Of a stretch of DNA of 42,037 nucleotides, positions 41,566 to 42,037 are shown one piece after another. The DNA is from an uncultured Clostridia bacterium. Its GTDB lineage: Bacteria > Bacillota > Clostridia > TANB77 > CAG-508. Position 1 is the first letter of the stretch, and each line of letters begins with the position of its first letter. The DNA lies in NCBI GenBank assembly GCA_949448405.1, contig CASTFX010000001.1, positions 1-42,037 of the forward strand. The letters are read 5' to 3'. Under the pieces are notes generated by a model. That model had not been told where the DNA came from and did no database searches. It worked only from the letters and a program-made list of their open reading frames with translations. A program made the position numbers and the translations under genes.

Positions 41566-41771
41566 TTTTAAAAGAAAGAGAAGTAAAAGAGAATATAGTT
41601 CAGATAATAAATACAAGTGGATTACCAGCTATAGTAATAAAACCTGTGTTACAGGATATTTTAAGACAGGTCGAATTAGTAGAGCAAAAAGAATATTTAT
41701 TAGCTTATCAAAATGCACAAGAGGTAAAAGAACAAGACAAAAAACAAGGAGGAGATAAGAAGGGCAAGTGA
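41553..41771 (+). CDS. Small helical tail-end protein
   Basis: 72 residues from ATG 41553, overlapping the hub gene by 13 bases. ENIVQIINTSGLPAIVIKPVLQDI is a recurring pattern in small Firmicute phage proteins after the tail fibre; charged Lys-rich tail. Function unknown. Its end overlaps the next AGG start. Confidence 0.65.
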   Translation: MEELILKEREVKENIVQIINTSGLPAIVIKPVLQDILRQVELVEQKEYLLAYQNAQEVKEQDKKQGGDKKGK

Positions 41772-42037
41772 TACACCAAACTTAAATCTTTATAAATGGA
41801 ATGTAGAAACAGATAGAAACGAAGAATTTAATGTAGAGCAAGCCTTGAATGAGAATTGGGATAAAATAGATAAAAATTCTCAGATTATCATAGCAACTAA
41901 AACTATTCCATGCAAGACTACAGTAGATGGAGTGGAACAAGATACAACAATAACCAATGGCTATGAAGTAACTATACCAGATGGACTACAGTATCAAGTC
42001 GGCAATAACTCACTAGAGGTAAGACTTAATGGAATAG
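41761..42037 (+). CDS. Baseplate/fibre protein, AGG start, 3' end outside window
   Basis: Open from AGG 41761 (AAGGAGG eight bases upstream) to the window end, at least 92 residues: start then ASDTPNLNLYKWNVETD and FNVEQALNENWDKIDK. Firmicute phage fibre or upper-baseplate proteins often begin MA-NTPNLNLYK, so AGG stands exactly where ATG is expected. It probably forms the receptor-binding appendage. The frame is not yet closed at the end. Confidence 0.78.

Noticed and set aside
1..42037. Genome-wide reassignment of AGG from Arg to Met
   Set aside because: AGG inside genes falls at positions where the families require Arg (HRLVA of HNH, Asn-Arg of RtcB, Pro-Thr-Arg of the tail chaperone), and ATG is the normal internal Met codon. 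It remains the main rival hypothesis and should be tested by alignment of all internal AGG sites.
1..42037. CRISPR array or insertion sequence
   Set aside because: No regularly spaced repeats of CRISPR type and no transposase were seen.

Overview
The window is about 42 kb of a temperate, tailed (siphovirus-type) phage or prophage with very low GC and strong AGGAGG-type ribosome binding sites. The host is probably a low-GC Firmicute or related gut bacterium. I infer this from composition, Shine-Dalgarno strength and protein families; nothing identifies the species.

Layout. (1) 1-15194, all + strand: a dense early operon for recombination and replication (Sak4-type ATPase, PD-(D/E)XK nuclease, SSB, DnaD-like and G39P-like replication proteins, adenine/cytosine-type DNA methylase, RusA resolvase, an RtcB RNA ligase) plus many small, often cysteine-rich proteins. 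(2) 15195-18977: a mainly minus-strand block with a short serine recombinase, a truncated integrase arm protein, a ribbon-helix-helix regulator whose operator-like palindrome sits in two promoters, a possible small RNA, and coiled-coil and membrane proteins. (3) 18978-20122: AT-rich control region with a 27-residue membrane peptide gene, terminators and a sigma70-type promoter at 19811. (4) 20123-42037, + strand: late operon with a RepL-like protein, small membrane proteins, HNH endonuclease, an RNA gene cluster (22777-23511), then large terminase, portal, scaffold, major capsid, head-tail connectors, tail tube, tail chaperones, tape measure, distal tail, tail endopeptidase/fibre and a baseplate/fibre gene running off the end. 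One minus-strand moron-like gene (38357-38701) interrupts the tail genes.

Main discovery: the late genes appear to use AGG as a start codon. Thirteen genes (9580, 20123, 23686, 24566, 26939, 27500, 29861, 32650, 33076, 34294, 38763, 39178, 41761), including terminase, portal, major capsid, tail tube, tape measure, distal tail and tail endopeptidase, have no usable ATG/GTG/TTG at the expected place. Each has AGG exactly where ATG should be, usually 6-10 bases after a Shine-Dalgarno site. The same operon encodes a tRNA (23262-23335) with anticodon CCU, which reads AGG, together with the C1xA72 acceptor mismatch and encoded CCA typical of bacterial initiator tRNA. I infer a phage-encoded alternative initiator tRNA that directs ribosomes to AGG starts. 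AGG inside genes still falls at conserved arginine positions, so the change seems confined to initiation.

A second recoding signal is that in-frame CGG occurs only five times. Four lie exactly where +1 frameshifting is needed to join two halves of one protein (DnaD-like protein, terminase, tail chaperone, tape measure) and the fifth is compatible with a shift. CGG therefore acts as a +1 shift or four-base codon. A second phage tRNA (23009-23078), with ACG in an anticodon loop of abnormal size, is a possible agent. All functional claims about recoding are inference from sequence.
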